Below are positions 51,916 through 62,079 of a DNA stretch of 64,000 nucleotides, in pieces. The stretch is from Rhodopseudomonas palustris (GTDB lineage: Bacteria > Pseudomonadota > Alphaproteobacteria > Rhizobiales > Xanthobacteraceae). The DNA lies in contig JACRJB010000023.1 of the NCBI GenBank assembly GCA_016215605.1, forward strand, positions 1-64,000. The letters are read 5' to 3'. The position numbers and the translations under genes are program-made. The first letter of the stretch is position 1, and every line of letters starts with the position of its first letter. The notes beneath the pieces are model-generated. The model did no database searches. It saw only the letters and a list, made by a program, of their open reading frames with translations, and was not told the DNA's origin.

Positions 51916-53357
51916 GGCAGAGGCAGCACCAGAGCGGCCTTGATCGCCGGCTCGAGCAGCGCCAGCAGGCTCTGCGGATACAGGCCGATGACCAGCGTGG
52001 CGAGGCTCATCACCAGCACCGGCCAATACTCGCGCCAGTTCAGATCCGCGAGCGGCGCATTCGGCCGCGGCTGGCCGAACACCAGGCCCTTGAGCAGCCG
52101 CGTGGCGTAGATCACCGAAACGATCAGCGTCGACAGCGCCAGCAGCGCGAACACCCAGTTCACCTGGAAGATGCCGACCACCACCAGCGCTTCGCCGACG
52201 AAATTCGCCGTTCCGGGCAATGCCAGCAGCGCCGAACAGAACAGCGCAAACGCCGCGGCGAAGCGCGGCGCGATCTGCTGCAGGCCGCCGAGCTGGCGCA
52301 GGTCGCGGGTGTGGGTGCGTTCGTACAGCGCGCCGATCAGGAGGAACAGGGCTGAAGCCGAGAACGAATGCGCGATCATCTCGACGGCGGCGCCCGCCAG
52401 CGCGTAGTGCACGCCGGCGGCGATGCCCATCAGCACGATGGACATATGCGCAATCGACGTATAGGCGACCAGCCGTTTCGCATCGTTCTGGCCGCAGGCG
52501 ACGAGACCGCCATAGAGAGCTCCGGCGGCGCCGAGCGCGATGCCGTAAGGCGAGACAGCCGCGAGCCCTTGCGGAAACAGCATCGGCGCAAACCGGAACA
52601 GCCCGTAGGCGCCGGTCTTCAGCAGCACGCCGGCGAGCAGGATCGAGCCCGCGGTCGGCGCCAGCGTATGCGCCTCCGGCAACCACGCGTGGAACGGCGG
52701 GACGGACAGCTTGACCAGGAAGGCGAGCGAGAAGCCGAGCAGCATCCAGACCTGCACCGAGGTGCTGAGCTTCATCTCCGCGAGTTCGAAGGCGTTGAAG
52801 GTCATGTGGTCGGCCATCGACGCCAGCGCGAACGCCGCCGCCAGCAGGCCGAAGCCGGCGACCGCGTTGAAGATCAGGAATTTCAGCGCCGCGCCTTCCC
52901 TGTCGCCGTGGCCCCACACCGCGATCAGCGTGAACGCCGGCACCAGCATCGCCTCCCAGAAGAACGCGAAGATCAGCAGGTCGAACGACAGGAAGACGCC
53001 GATCGTGGCGGCGACCGTCCAGCACAGGCTGGCGTGAAACAGCCCGGACTGCGTGCGAATTTCCGACCACGACGCCATCACCGAAATGATGCCGAGGCCG
53101 GCGGAGATCGCGATCAGCGACGCCGACAGCCCGTCCATCGCGAAGTCGAGCGAGATGCCGAACGACGGCACCCACGGATAGGAGACCTGCGCGTACCAGC
53201 GGCCTTCCGGTGCGCCCGCAACGATCGCGACGAGCAGCACCAGCATCAGCGCGAAGGTCGCGATCGCGACCCAGCGTTCGCGCTCGCCTTGTCCTGCGAT
53301 GAAGAAGGCGATCAGGCCGCCGACGGCCGGCAGCAGAATGAGCGCAATCAGCGCCAT
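51912..53357 (-). CDS. nuoM: NADH:quinone oxidoreductase subunit M
   Basis: A 481-residue antiporter-like subunit with about 14 helices. Conserved elements are FFWEAMLVPAFTLIAVWG, KLSVPPFHAWLPEAHTLAPTAGSILLAGVLLKTGAYGLFR and YTSIAHMSIVLMGIAAG. ATG 53357 overlaps the nuoL stop by 10 nt; the ORF upstream of it lies in nuoL. It is one of three proton-pumping homologues (L, M, N). Confidence 0.93.
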   Translation of the reverse strand: MALIALILLPAVGGLIAFFIAGQGERERWVAIATFALMLVLLVAIVAGAPEGRWYAQVSYPWVPSFGISLDFAMDGLSASLIAISAGLGIISVMASWSEIRTQSGLFHASLCWTVAATIGVFLSFDLLIFAFFWEAMLVPAFTLIAVWGHGDREGAALKFLIFNAVAGFGLLAAAFALASMADHMTFNAFELAEMKLSTSVQVWMLLGFSLAFLVKLSVPPFHAWLPEAHTLAPTAGSILLAGVLLKTGAYGLFRFAPMLFPQGLAAVSPYGIALGAAGALYGGLVACGQNDAKRLVAYTSIAHMSIVLMGIAAGVHYALAGAAVEMIAHSFSASALFLLIGALYERTHTRDLRQLGGLQQIAPRFAAAFALFCSALLALPGTANFVGEALVVVGIFQVNWVFALLALSTLIVSVIYATRLLKGLVFGQPRPNAPLADLNWREYWPVLVMSLATLVIGLYPQSLLALLEPAIKAALVLPLP

Positions 53358-55420
53358 GACGTCCCCCAAGCATAAAGTAACAGCGCCGCGCAGCCGAGCG
53401 CGATCCACAGCGAATGGTCGCGGACGCGACCGGTCTGCAGCCGCCGCGCCTGCTCCCAGGCGTGGCCGAAACTGCCCGCGAACCCCATCCAACCCCGATC
53501 GATCTGGTCCGGACTGAAGCGCGCGACGAAGCTGCCGACGAACACGCGCGCCACGACGATCAGAATCCGGCCGACCGGGTCGCCGGACACGAGGCGCACG
53601 ACAGGCGTCTGCCCATCGGTCGCGCGCGCAATGAAATCCGGCTGAGCCGCCTCTCCCCCGAATGCGCGGCCCAGCGGATCGTCTGCCGCCAGCCCAGGCG
53701 CGTCAATGCTTTCGCGGCGCAGCGCCGCAGCCTGCGCGGCCGCTTCGGTGCCATCGGCGTTGCCGAGAACCGTGGCGATCGTCCGGAAGCGCCGGACGAA
53801 GTAATAATAGTACAGGATCTCGATCCGAAAGGCGCGGACATGGCGTAGCCGATGGGCGACCCGCTCCAACTCGCGCGGATGCCGCACCAACTGCCGCGCC
53901 AGCACCACGCCGAGGATCGGGGCGGCGGCGCCGAGCAGCGTCGGCAGCAGCGGAATATGCTCCGGCGCACCACCGGTGAAGCCGATCAGCGCACCGACCG
54001 ACAGGCCGCCGACGACGGCGACGAAGGTCAGCACGCCGAGCGGCACCATCACCGCCGCTCCGCCCCATGGCGGCGCGGCGAGATCTGCGGACTGGCTGCC
54101 GGCGACAAACACCACCCGGAACGCATAGGCGCCGGTCAGCATCGCCGCAGTTGCGGCCAGCAGCCACAGCGGCACGCCACACGGCCCGCTGCTCCACACC
54201 GCGGCAAGCACCGCTTCCTTCGAGTACCAGCCGGCCGTGATCACCGGCAGGCCGGCGAGCGAGGCGGCGCCGATTGCAAAACTCCAGAACGCCCACGGCT
54301 GGCGATAGCGCGCGCCGCGCAGCGCCTCGATCGCGGTCGAGCCGCCCGAGGCATGGCTCATCACGCCGGCGCTGAGAAACAGCAGCGACTTGAACGCGGC
54401 GTGGATGGCGAAATGCGCCAGCGCCACCGCCGGCGCGCCGAGCCCGAGCGCCAGCACCATGAAGCCGATCTGACTCATGGTCGAGAACGCCAGCAGCTTC
54501 TTGACGTCGGTCTGGATCAGCGCGATCAGCGCGCCGGCCGCCGCGGTGAGGATGCCGAGCATCGCCACCATCGCGGAAATCTCCGGCGCCGCTGCGAACA
54601 GCGGGGCGAGCCGCGCCAGCAGGATCACGCCGGCCGCGACCATGGTGGCGGAATGCAACAGCGCCGACACCGGCGTCGGGCCGGCCATCGCACTCGGCAG
54701 CCAGGTGTGGAACGGAAACTGCGCGGACTTGCCGAGCGCGCCCAGCGCAATCAGCCCTGCAATCGGCGCCAGCCGCCACGGATCCATCGCCGGCACGGCG
54801 GCGAGCATGCCGTCGAGCCGCGTCGTGCCGGCGGACAGGAACAGCATCATCAGGCCGGCGAGCAGAAAGGCGTCGGCGACCCGCGTGGTGATCAGCGCCT
54901 TGCGCCCGGCCGACACCGCCTTTGGCAGCTTGGTGTAGAATGCGATCAGCATGAAGCTGCACAGGCCGATGGTTTCCCAGCCGAGGAACAGCAGGATCAC
55001 GTCGGCAGCGAACACCACCGCGAGCATGCCGGCGAGAAACAGGTTCATCAGCGCGAAGTAGCGGCGCAGATCGGGCAGCGGCTCCGACGCCATGTAGGCC
55101 CCGGAATAGATCAGCACCAAGGCTGCGACCAGCGCAACGGTGCCGCCGGTGACCATGCTGAGCGGATCGAGCGACATCGCAATCTGCGCGACGAACACGC
55201 CGACGTCGATCGACAGGATCGGCACCGCCGCGCCGGCGACGCAGCCGCCCTCGAGGCACGACACCGCGACCGGCGCGAACAATATCGCCGGCAGCACCGC
55301 CGCGCCGACGCCGAGCGCGATCACCACTGTGCGCGACAGCGCCACCGGCATCAGCGACAGCACCAGGAAGCCGATCAGCGCCGGCACCGGGACGAAGGGG
55401 AGAAGCGAGGCCATGCTCAT
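53348..55420 (-). CDS. nuoL: NADH:quinone oxidoreductase subunit L
   Basis: A 690-residue antiporter-like subunit. The core 14 helices contain LFLGWETIGLCSFMLIAFY, SAQFPFHTWLPSAMAGPTPVSALLHSATMVAAG and FSTMSQIGFMVLALG. The C-terminal extension (about 560-690) carries the lateral helix spanning the membrane arm. ATG 55420 overlaps the nuoK stop in ATGA; upstream codons belong to other genes. Slightly longer than E. coli NuoL (613), the extra length lying in the C-terminal part. Confidence 0.93.
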   Translation of the reverse strand: MSMASLLPFVPVPALIGFLVLSLMPVALSRTVVIALGVGAAVLPAILFAPVAVSCLEGGCVAGAAVPILSIDVGVFVAQIAMSLDPLSMVTGGTVALVAALVLIYSGAYMASEPLPDLRRYFALMNLFLAGMLAVVFAADVILLFLGWETIGLCSFMLIAFYTKLPKAVSAGRKALITTRVADAFLLAGLMMLFLSAGTTRLDGMLAAVPAMDPWRLAPIAGLIALGALGKSAQFPFHTWLPSAMAGPTPVSALLHSATMVAAGVILLARLAPLFAAAPEISAMVAMLGILTAAAGALIALIQTDVKKLLAFSTMSQIGFMVLALGLGAPAVALAHFAIHAAFKSLLFLSAGVMSHASGGSTAIEALRGARYRQPWAFWSFAIGAASLAGLPVITAGWYSKEAVLAAVWSSGPCGVPLWLLAATAAMLTGAYAFRVVFVAGSQSADLAAPPWGGAAVMVPLGVLTFVAVVGGLSVGALIGFTGGAPEHIPLLPTLLGAAAPILGVVLARQLVRHPRELERVAHRLRHVRAFRIEILYYYYFVRRFRTIATVLGNADGTEAAAQAAALRRESIDAPGLAADDPLGRAFGGEAAQPDFIARATDGQTPVVRLVSGDPVGRILIVVARVFVGSFVARFSPDQIDRGWMGFAGSFGHAWEQARRLQTGRVRDHSLWIALGCAALLLYAWGTSWR

Positions 55421-55725
55421 CCCTTCATGCCGCTGATGATGTCGCTGTCGTCGCTGCCGGCGGTGCGGCGAATGCGCAGGAACAGCGCCAGTCCGACCGC
55501 AACCTCGGCGGCGGCGAGCGTCAGCACCAGAATGAACATGCCCTGCCCTTGCGGATCGGCATGATAGGCGCCGGCGGCGACGAAGCCGAGCGCCGGGCCG
55601 CTCAGCGCGACCTCCAGCGCGATCAGCTGAAACATGATGCCGCGTCGCGCCAGCACGCCGAACACCCCGATCGCGAACAGGCCGGCGGCGAGGATCATCA
55701 TCCCGATCAGGTCGGAGCCGGTCAT
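55417..55725 (-). CDS. nuoK: NADH:quinone oxidoreductase subunit K
   Basis: A 102-residue subunit with three membrane helices: [50 protein letters not shown] with the conserved membrane glutamate, and GMFILVLTLAAAEVAVGLALFL with the second. It overlaps both neighbours by 4 nt. Confidence 0.92.
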   Translation of the reverse strand: MTGSDLIGMMILAAGLFAIGVFGVLARRGIMFQLIALEVALSGPALGFVAAGAYHADPQGQGMFILVLTLAAAEVAVGLALFLRIRRTAGSDDSDIISGMKG

Positions 55726-56228
55726 GGGCGGCTCCTCGGCGTGCGGTCACTGCGGCCGATGTGGCGGACGCCGATCAGGCCGGCGAGCAGCAGCAGCGAG
55801 GCGAGCTCGATCGCCAGCGCCCACGGCCCGAACAACAGCCGCCCGACCTCCTGCGCCGACACCGGCGCGGCGGCGCTGGTCCCGGCGACGCCGAACTCGC
55901 CGAACACGAACGGCGCAAGGATCAGCACCGACAGCAGCAGTGGCAGCGGCCAGGCGCCGCGCAACGACGCCCGCTCGCGCGTGACCGATTCCGGGGAGAC
56001 CGGCATGGTCATCACCACGAACACGAACAGCACCACGATCGCGCCGGCATAGATCATGATCAGCAGCACGGCCGCGTACGCCGCCCCGAGCGCGAAGAAC
56101 GCCACCGCCAGCGCCAGCAGCAACACCACCAGATACAGCAGCGCATGCACCGCGTTCGGACGCGTCACCGCGATCGCCCCTGAGACGAGGGCGAAGGCAC
56201 CGGCGTAGATTGCGAGCAAGAGGCTCAT
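55722..56228 (-). CDS. nuoJ: NADH:quinone oxidoreductase subunit J
   Basis: A 168-residue membrane subunit with five helices, including the helix [26 protein letters not shown] characteristic of NuoJ. ATG overlaps the nuoI stop, and its stop overlaps nuoK. Confidence 0.92.
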   Translation of the reverse strand: MSLLLAIYAGAFALVSGAIAVTRPNAVHALLYLVVLLLALAVAFFALGAAYAAVLLIMIYAGAIVVLFVFVVMTMPVSPESVTRERASLRGAWPLPLLLSVLILAPFVFGEFGVAGTSAAAPVSAQEVGRLLFGPWALAIELASLLLLAGLIGVRHIGRSDRTPRSRP

Positions 56229-56740
56229 GGCAGCAGCCCCTTCAGATCGACCGGCGGGGATTCGTGCTCGGCTTCGCCCTTGTCCTTGCCGTCGATCGCC
56301 TTGCCGGCCACCGACCAGTAGCGATAGCCGCGCACCTTGCCCTCACCCGAGATCAGCAAATCGTGCTTCTCGTAGACCAGCGCGTCGCGCCGCCATTCGC
56401 CGAGTTCGAAATCCGGCGTGAGCTGGATCGCCGAGGTCGGGCACGCCTCCTCGCAGAAGCCGCAGAAGATGCAGCGCGCGAAATTGATGCGGAAATGCTC
56501 CGGGTACCAGCGGCCATCGTCGGCGACCGCCTTGGCCAGATCGATGCAGCCGACCGGGCACACCACCGCGCAGAGATTGCAGGCGACGCAGCGTTCCTGC
56601 CCATCGGGATCGCGGGTCAGCACAATGCGGCCGCGCGTGCGCGGAAACAGCTTCGGCTTCTCTTCCGGATAGAGTTGCGTCTCCGGTTTGACGAACAGCT
56701 TGCGGCCGACCCGCAGCATCGCTCCCAGCCAGCCGATCAT
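56225..56740 (-). CDS. nuoI: NADH:quinone oxidoreductase subunit I (2x[4Fe-4S])
   Basis: A 171-residue peripheral-arm subunit carrying clusters N6a and N6b. The two ferredoxin motifs are [18 protein letters not shown] and [18 protein letters not shown], with all eight cysteines present. An N-terminal amphipathic stretch ([24 protein letters not shown]) docks to the membrane. ATG 56740 overlaps the nuoH stop in ATGA; the longer open frame upstream is antisense-free but lies within nuoH. Confidence 0.94.
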   Translation of the reverse strand: MIGWLGAMLRVGRKLFVKPETQLYPEEKPKLFPRTRGRIVLTRDPDGQERCVACNLCAVVCPVGCIDLAKAVADDGRWYPEHFRINFARCIFCGFCEEACPTSAIQLTPDFELGEWRRDALVYEKHDLLISGEGKVRGYRYWSVAGKAIDGKDKGEAEHESPPVDLKGLLP

Positions 56741-57696
56741 GGCGCGCTCCTCGCCACCACGACGACGCCGGTGAGCAGCAGATTGAGCAGTGACAGCGGC
56801 AGCGCGATTTTCCAGGCGAAGCTCAGCAATTGATCGTAGCGCGGCCGCGGCAGCGTCGCGCGCAGCCAGACGAACACCACGGCGATCACGGCGGTCTTCA
56901 GGCCGAACCAGACCGGCCCCGGCAGCCACGGCCCGAGCCAGCCGCCGAAGAACAGCGTCACCGCCAGCGCGGACACCAGCAGCACCGCGAGATATTCGCC
57001 GAGAAAGAACAGGCCGAACGACATTCCGGTGTATTCGGTGATGAAGCCGGCGACGAGATCGTTCTCGGATTCCGGCAGGTCGAACGGCAACCGGTGCGCG
57101 GCGGCGACGCCCGCGATGCAGAACAGCGCCGCGCCGAGCGGCTGCAGCACGACGAACCAGACGCCGTGCTGGGCCTCGACGATCGCGTGCATCGACAGCG
57201 AGCCGGCGAGCATCACCACGCCCATCAGCGACAGACCGAGGAACACCTCGTAGGCCAGCATCTGCGCCGCGGCGCGCATGCCGCCCATCAGCGAAAACCG
57301 GTTGTTCGAGGCCCATGCGCCGAGCACCGCGGCATAGGCGGTGAGCCCCATCATCCCGAGCAGAAACAGCACACCGACATCGACCGGGGCCAACGCCAGG
57401 CCATCGCCGAAGGCGACGACACCGAACCCGGCGAGCACCGGCGTCGCAGCGACCGCGGGCGCGAGGATATAGGCGAGCTTGTCGGCGCCGGGCGGCGGCC
57501 GGTCTTCCTTGGTGAGAATCTTGACGGTGTCGGCGACCCATTGCAGCGAGCCGAACGGCCCGACACGGTTGGGCCCGAGCCGTTCCTGCACGAAGCCGAG
57601 CAGCCGCCGCTCGACCCAGGTGAAGGTGCCGGCGACCACCAGCAGCACCATGATCATGGCGACCGAGATCGTCGCGGTGAGGACGAGGCCGATCAT
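56737..57696 (-). CDS. nuoH: NADH:quinone oxidoreductase subunit H
   Basis: A 319-residue quinone-site membrane subunit with eight helices. Signature [37 protein letters not shown] near the N-terminus and [21 protein letters not shown] in the middle are the conserved cytoplasmic loops. Overlaps nuoG and nuoI by 4 nt each. Confidence 0.94.
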   Translation of the reverse strand: MIGLVLTATISVAMIMVLLVVAGTFTWVERRLLGFVQERLGPNRVGPFGSLQWVADTVKILTKEDRPPPGADKLAYILAPAVAATPVLAGFGVVAFGDGLALAPVDVGVLFLLGMMGLTAYAAVLGAWASNNRFSLMGGMRAAAQMLAYEVFLGLSLMGVVMLAGSLSMHAIVEAQHGVWFVVLQPLGAALFCIAGVAAAHRLPFDLPESENDLVAGFITEYTGMSFGLFFLGEYLAVLLVSALAVTLFFGGWLGPWLPGPVWFGLKTAVIAVVFVWLRATLPRPRYDQLLSFAWKIALPLSLLNLLLTGVVVVARSAP

Positions 57697-60311
57697 CGCG
57701 CCGCCTCCACCCGCACCCGGCGCAGCGGACCGCGCGGCGCGTCGCCCCCGGCACTGATCGCCACGCAGCCGCGCGGTAGCGACGCGTCGAGCGACACCGG
57801 TGCGGCGAAAAGCCGGCCGTCGATCAGCACCGCGGCGCCGTCCGCGAGGCCGTGCAGCGCGGCGTCGTCGGGGTGCAGTAGCAGACGCGGTGCAGGCGCG
57901 CGCGCGGCAAGCAACGCGCTGACGCGGCTCAGCTCCCAGCCGGAGAACGCGTCGTGCAGGAGCACCAGCAGCAAACCTTCGCCCGTGACCGGCCCGGACG
58001 GCGGCGCATCGATCAGCGCGGCCTCGCTACGCTTGAGCAGCATCGCACCAGGATCTCCGCCGCGCAGCGGGCCGCCGACTTCCTCCAGGAAGCGCGTGAC
58101 GTTGTTGGCGGAGTGCTGTCCCGAGGTCTTGTAGCTGGTGATCAGCGCCGGCGGCACCGCGGTGCCGCGCGCGCCCTTGATGCCGAAGGTCATCGGTCCG
58201 TCGAGATCGACCGGAATCACCGCGTCGGCGAATTGCCCGGCACGGTCGTCCGCGGTGCGGCCGGAATAGGGTCGCGGCGCGCGCGTGACCTGCCCATCGG
58301 CCATCATGAAATCCGCATCCGGCGCGGCATCGGCGACGCCGACCAGATCGGGGCGTTCGACGATCAGATCGCCGATCAACTCGTCGAGATCGTGCCAATC
58401 TCCGGCGCCGAACGCGTCGAGCCGGCGCCACGCCGATGGCGCGGTCTCGTGGGGTGGCACAGCCGCGAAAAACCGCTGGGCGCGGCCCTCGTAGTTGACG
58501 AAAGTGCCGGCGCATTCGGTGAACGGCGCAACCGGCAGCGTCACCGACGCGCGCGCAGTGGTCTCGCTGGCCATCGAGTCCAGCGCGATCACGGATTTGG
58601 CGGCGGCGAACAATCGCTCGACGCCGGCGCGGGGCGCGCGCTCGAACAGATCGTTTTCCAGCACGATGGCGGTCTTGGCCGCGCCGCGTTCCAGCAATGC
58701 GGCCGCGCCGTCGAGACCGCCGCCGCCAAGCAAGGCCAGGCCGATACTGTTGGCCTCCGGCGGCAACAGCGCGATCCGGGCCTTGGCACCGAGCGCCGAA
58801 CCGAGCGCCGCGGCAGCCTCGATGATCCCGGCGACACCGAGCGAACTGCCCGCAATGATCAGCGGCCGCTCCGCAACCGCGAGAATTCCGGCGACGCGCT
58901 GCGCGTCGGCATCGCGAGCCGTCCCACCGCCGAGCACGCCCGCGACGTCGGCGCCGAACGCCGCGATCGCCAGCGGATCGCGTCGGAGCGCCATCACCGC
59001 GACATCGTCGAGCGGATCGGCGACCGGCGTCACCAGCATGATCGGGGAGCGCCGGCCTTCGCCGGCGGTGCGGACCGCCGGATCGAGCCAGCGCGGCACG
59101 CCCTTCTGCGCCGCGAGGTCGCGCTCGGCGCCACGCGCCGTCTGCCGCAACGCCAGCGCCACACGCGGCGAGGAGTTGGTCAGATCCTCGCCGAGCACCA
59201 GCACCGCGTCGGCCTGTTCGATGTCGGCGAGCGAGGCGACCTTGGCCGGGCCGGCGCGGAGAAGCGCCACGATGCGGCGGACCATGGCGGCTTCGGCGTC
59301 CGACACGCCGGCGAAGAATCGTTCCGGCCCGACCAGCCGCTGCAATGCGTAGTTCGCTTCCAGCGAGGCGCGCGGCGAGCCGAAGCCGATCGCGCCTTCG
59401 GCCACCGCGGCATGCGCCACTGCGCAGGCGTCATGCTCGGTGGCCGGCTCTCCGGCCAGCAGCGGCGCGCGGAGTCGTGCATCGGAGACGACATGCAGCG
59501 GGCCGTAGCGGCCGCGGTCGCAGATGAAATAGCCGTTGAGCGCGCCGTGATAGCGGTTCTGCACGCGCTTGACGCGCCCCTCGCGCTGGTCGACCAGGAT
59601 GTTGCAGCCGACCGCGCAATGCGGACAGACCGAGGGCGTCGCCCGCATGTCCCATTTGCGCGCATAGTCCTGCGACCAGCCCTTGTCGTTGAATACGCCG
59701 GTCGGGCACACCTCGGCGAGATTGCCGGCGAACGGGCTCTCCAGCGGGCCGTCTTCGGCGCGACCGAAATACACGTTGTCGTGGGCGCCGAAGGCGTCGA
59801 GGTCGCGGCCGCCGGCATAGTCGCGATAGAACCGCGTGCAGCGATAGCAGGCGATGCAACGGTTCATCTCGTGCGTCAGCAGCGGCCCGAGATCCTGATT
59901 GCGATGGGTGCGCTTGTCGAAGCGATAGCGGCGGATGTTGTGGCCGGTCGCGATCGTCATGTCCTGGAGGTGGCAGGAGCCGGCCTCCTCGCAGACCGGG
60001 CAATCGTGCGGATGGTTGACCATCAACCATTCGATCACCTGGGCGCGGAACGCCGTGGCCTCCGGATCGCTCACCGAGACGCGCTCGACGTCGGCGACCG
60101 GCGTCATGCAGCTCATGACGATGCGGCCCTCCTTGTCGTCGGGACCGGCATAGACTTTCACGGCGCATTGCCGGCAGGCGCCGACCGAGCCGAGCGCGCC
60201 GTGCCAGCAGAAATACGGCACGTCGATGCCGTGCGTCAGGCACGCCGACAGCAGATCCTCGCCGTCCTTGGCCTCGATGATGCGGCCGTCGATGTCGAGT
60301 TTCCGGGTCAT
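57693..60311 (-). CDS. nuoG: NADH:quinone oxidoreductase subunit G, long form
   Basis: An 872-residue peripheral-arm subunit. The N-terminal [2Fe-2S] ligands are [15 protein letters not shown], further cysteines are [10 protein letters not shown] (N5 region) and [17 protein letters not shown], and an N7-like site is visible near CPHCAVGCN. The molybdopterin-oxidoreductase-like body is extended relative to the roughly 690-residue form usual in alphaproteobacteria, resembling the E. coli subunit of about 900. ATG 60311 overlaps the nuoF stop in ATGA. Confidence 0.92.
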   Translation of the reverse strand: MTRKLDIDGRIIEAKDGEDLLSACLTHGIDVPYFCWHGALGSVGACRQCAVKVYAGPDDKEGRIVMSCMTPVADVERVSVSDPEATAFRAQVIEWLMVNHPHDCPVCEEAGSCHLQDMTIATGHNIRRYRFDKRTHRNQDLGPLLTHEMNRCIACYRCTRFYRDYAGGRDLDAFGAHDNVYFGRAEDGPLESPFAGNLAEVCPTGVFNDKGWSQDYARKWDMRATPSVCPHCAVGCNILVDQREGRVKRVQNRYHGALNGYFICDRGRYGPLHVVSDARLRAPLLAGEPATEHDACAVAHAAVAEGAIGFGSPRASLEANYALQRLVGPERFFAGVSDAEAAMVRRIVALLRAGPAKVASLADIEQADAVLVLGEDLTNSSPRVALALRQTARGAERDLAAQKGVPRWLDPAVRTAGEGRRSPIMLVTPVADPLDDVAVMALRRDPLAIAAFGADVAGVLGGGTARDADAQRVAGILAVAERPLIIAGSSLGVAGIIEAAAALGSALGAKARIALLPPEANSIGLALLGGGGLDGAAALLERGAAKTAIVLENDLFERAPRAGVERLFAAAKSVIALDSMASETTARASVTLPVAPFTECAGTFVNYEGRAQRFFAAVPPHETAPSAWRRLDAFGAGDWHDLDELIGDLIVERPDLVGVADAAPDADFMMADGQVTRAPRPYSGRTADDRAGQFADAVIPVDLDGPMTFGIKGARGTAVPPALITSYKTSGQHSANNVTRFLEEVGGPLRGGDPGAMLLKRSEAALIDAPPSGPVTGEGLLLVLLHDAFSGWELSRVSALLAARAPAPRLLLHPDDAALHGLADGAAVLIDGRLFAAPVSLDASLPRGCVAISAGGDAPRGPLRRVRVEAAR

Positions 60312-61594
60312 GCGCGCCCCACCGGACAACGGCCCGCGAGATGAGCCGTAAAGATATCGCCGAAGCGTTCGAGCCCGCTGCGCAGTGGCGTCAGCGCCCC
60401 GGTGTTGAGATCGCAGTAGCTGCGGCCCGACGGCCCGGTCAGCGCGACGTGCTGGTGCAACAGGTCAATATCGCCACGAGTGCCCTTGCCGGCTTCCAGC
60501 GTGTCGAGCAGTTTCGCCACCCACGGCAGGCCGTCGCGGCACGGCGTGCACAGCCCGCAGCTCTCGCGCGCGTAGAACCGCATGTGCCGCGCGATTGCCG
60601 CGACCGGGCAGGCCTGATCGTCGAGCACGATCAGCGCGCCGGTGCCGAGCGAAGAGCCGGCCTGCTTGGTGTGGGTGAAGTCGAGCGGCACGTCGAGTTC
60701 GGCGGCTTCGAGAAACGCCGTGGCGCCGCCGCCGGGCTGGAACGCCAACAGCGCGCGGCCGCCGCGGATGCCGCCGCACAGTTCGATCAACTCACGCCCG
60801 GTGGTGCCCATCGGCGCCTCGATCAATTGCGGGCGCGCAACACAGCCGGAGACACCGTACAACTTGGTGCCGCCCTCGTCCGTCCGCGAAAGCGATTGAT
60901 ACCACTCGGCGCCGTTCTCGATGATCGACGGCACCGCCGACAGCGTCTCGACATTGTTGACCGTGGTCGGACGGCCCCACAGCCCGCTGACCGCCGGATA
61001 AGGCGGGCGATGCCGCGGCACCGGACGTTCGCCTTCGAGCGCCGCGATCAGCGCGGTCTCCTCGCCGACGATGTAGCGGCCGGCCGAGGCGTGCACGCGC
61101 ATCGTCAGGTCGAAGCCCGAGCCGAGAATGTCGCGGCCGAGCCAGCCGGCCTGCTCCGCCTCGGCGATGGCGCGGGTCAGGGCCGCGGCGGCGGCGCGAT
61201 ACTCGTCGCGGACCAGGATGATCACTTCGGTGGCGCCGATCGCATAGGCCGCGATCGTCGCACCCACGATCAGCTGGTGCGGCAGCGCTTCCATCAGCAG
61301 CCGATCCTTGAACGAGCCCGGCTCGGTCTCGTCGCCATTGACGCAGAGATAGCGCGGCCCCGGCCCCGCCTTCTCCGCACCGAGACGCATGAAGCGCCAT
61401 TTGTTGGCGGTCGGAAACCCGGCACCGCCGCGGCCGCGCAGGCCGGCGGCCTCGACCAGCGCGATGATCGCCTCCGGGCTGTGGCGCTTCAGCGCCTGCG
61501 TCAGCGCAACGCCGCCGCCGAGGCCGCGCCAGACGGCGAGGCTGTGCGGCTGACGATCGGCACGCGCGCGGCCGGTGAGCGGCTTGTCGCTCAT
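60308..61594 (-). CDS. nuoF: NADH:quinone oxidoreductase subunit F
   Basis: A 428-residue NADH-oxidising subunit with FMN and cluster N3. The nucleotide/FMN loop is GLRGRGGAGFPTANKW, the region GDETEPGSFKDR is conserved, and the N3 ligands are ESCGLCTPCRDG. It overlaps nuoE and nuoG by 4 nt each, and the start at 61594 (MSDKPL) is set by the ATGA junction. Confidence 0.94.
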   Translation of the reverse strand: MSDKPLTGRARADRQPHSLAVWRGLGGGVALTQALKRHSPEAIIALVEAAGLRGRGGAGFPTANKWRFMRLGAEKAGPGPRYLCVNGDETEPGSFKDRLLMEALPHQLIVGATIAAYAIGATEVIILVRDEYRAAAAALTRAIAEAEQAGWLGRDILGSGFDLTMRVHASAGRYIVGEETALIAALEGERPVPRHRPPYPAVSGLWGRPTTVNNVETLSAVPSIIENGAEWYQSLSRTDEGGTKLYGVSGCVARPQLIEAPMGTTGRELIELCGGIRGGRALLAFQPGGGATAFLEAAELDVPLDFTHTKQAGSSLGTGALIVLDDQACPVAAIARHMRFYARESCGLCTPCRDGLPWVAKLLDTLEAGKGTRGDIDLLHQHVALTGPSGRSYCDLNTGALTPLRSGLERFGDIFTAHLAGRCPVGRA

Positions 61595-62079
61595 CGTGCA
61601 CCTCCGATCGCCTTGCCGTCGATCAGCGCGTCGAGAGCGTCCGGCGTCAGCGGCCCGACCAGCTTGCGCTCCGGGCCGACCAGCGCCACCGGCGCGCGGT
61701 CGCAACCGCCGACGCAGCAGATGTTGATCAGCGTGAATTTTCCATCGGTGGTGGTTTCGCCAAAGCCGATACCGAGCTTCTGCATCACCGCATCGCGTAC
61801 GGCATCGCCGCCGCACAGATAGCAGCTCAGCCCGTCGCACAGCAGGATCACGGTGTCGCCGACCGGGCTGCGGAAGATCTGGCTGTAGAACGTGGCGAGG
61901 CTGTCGATCTCGGCGGTGGTGACGCCGAGCACCTGCGCGGCTTCCTTGAGATGGGCGTCCGAGACCCAGCCCTCGGCCTCCTGCACCAACTTCAAGGCTT
62001 CCAGCATGGCGGCCTTCGGCCCGCCGTGGTTGGCGGCGGCCTGCGCGATCGCGGTCTTGATGGCGGGGCTGAGGCTCAT
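61591..62079 (-). CDS. nuoE: NADH:quinone oxidoreductase subunit E
   Basis: A 162-residue [2Fe-2S] subunit (cluster N1a). Ligands are visible in [11 protein letters not shown] and [10 protein letters not shown]. The N-terminal helical part has [36 protein letters not shown] 62079 overlaps the nuoCD stop; the longer open frame upstream is in nuoCD. Confidence 0.93.
   Translation of the reverse strand: MSLSPAIKTAIAQAAANHGGPKAAMLEALKLVQEAEGWVSDAHLKEAAQVLGVTTAEIDSLATFYSQIFRSPVGDTVILLCDGLSCYLCGGDAVRDAVMQKLGIGFGETTTDGKFTLINICCVGGCDRAPVALVGPERKLVGPLTPDALDALIDGKAIGGAR

Noticed and set aside
57954-60344. A 796-codon open frame on the plus strand opposite nuoG
   Set aside because: It is antisense to a fully recognisable NuoG and its translation is Arg/Gly/Asp/His-rich without domains; typical shadow of high-GC coding DNA.
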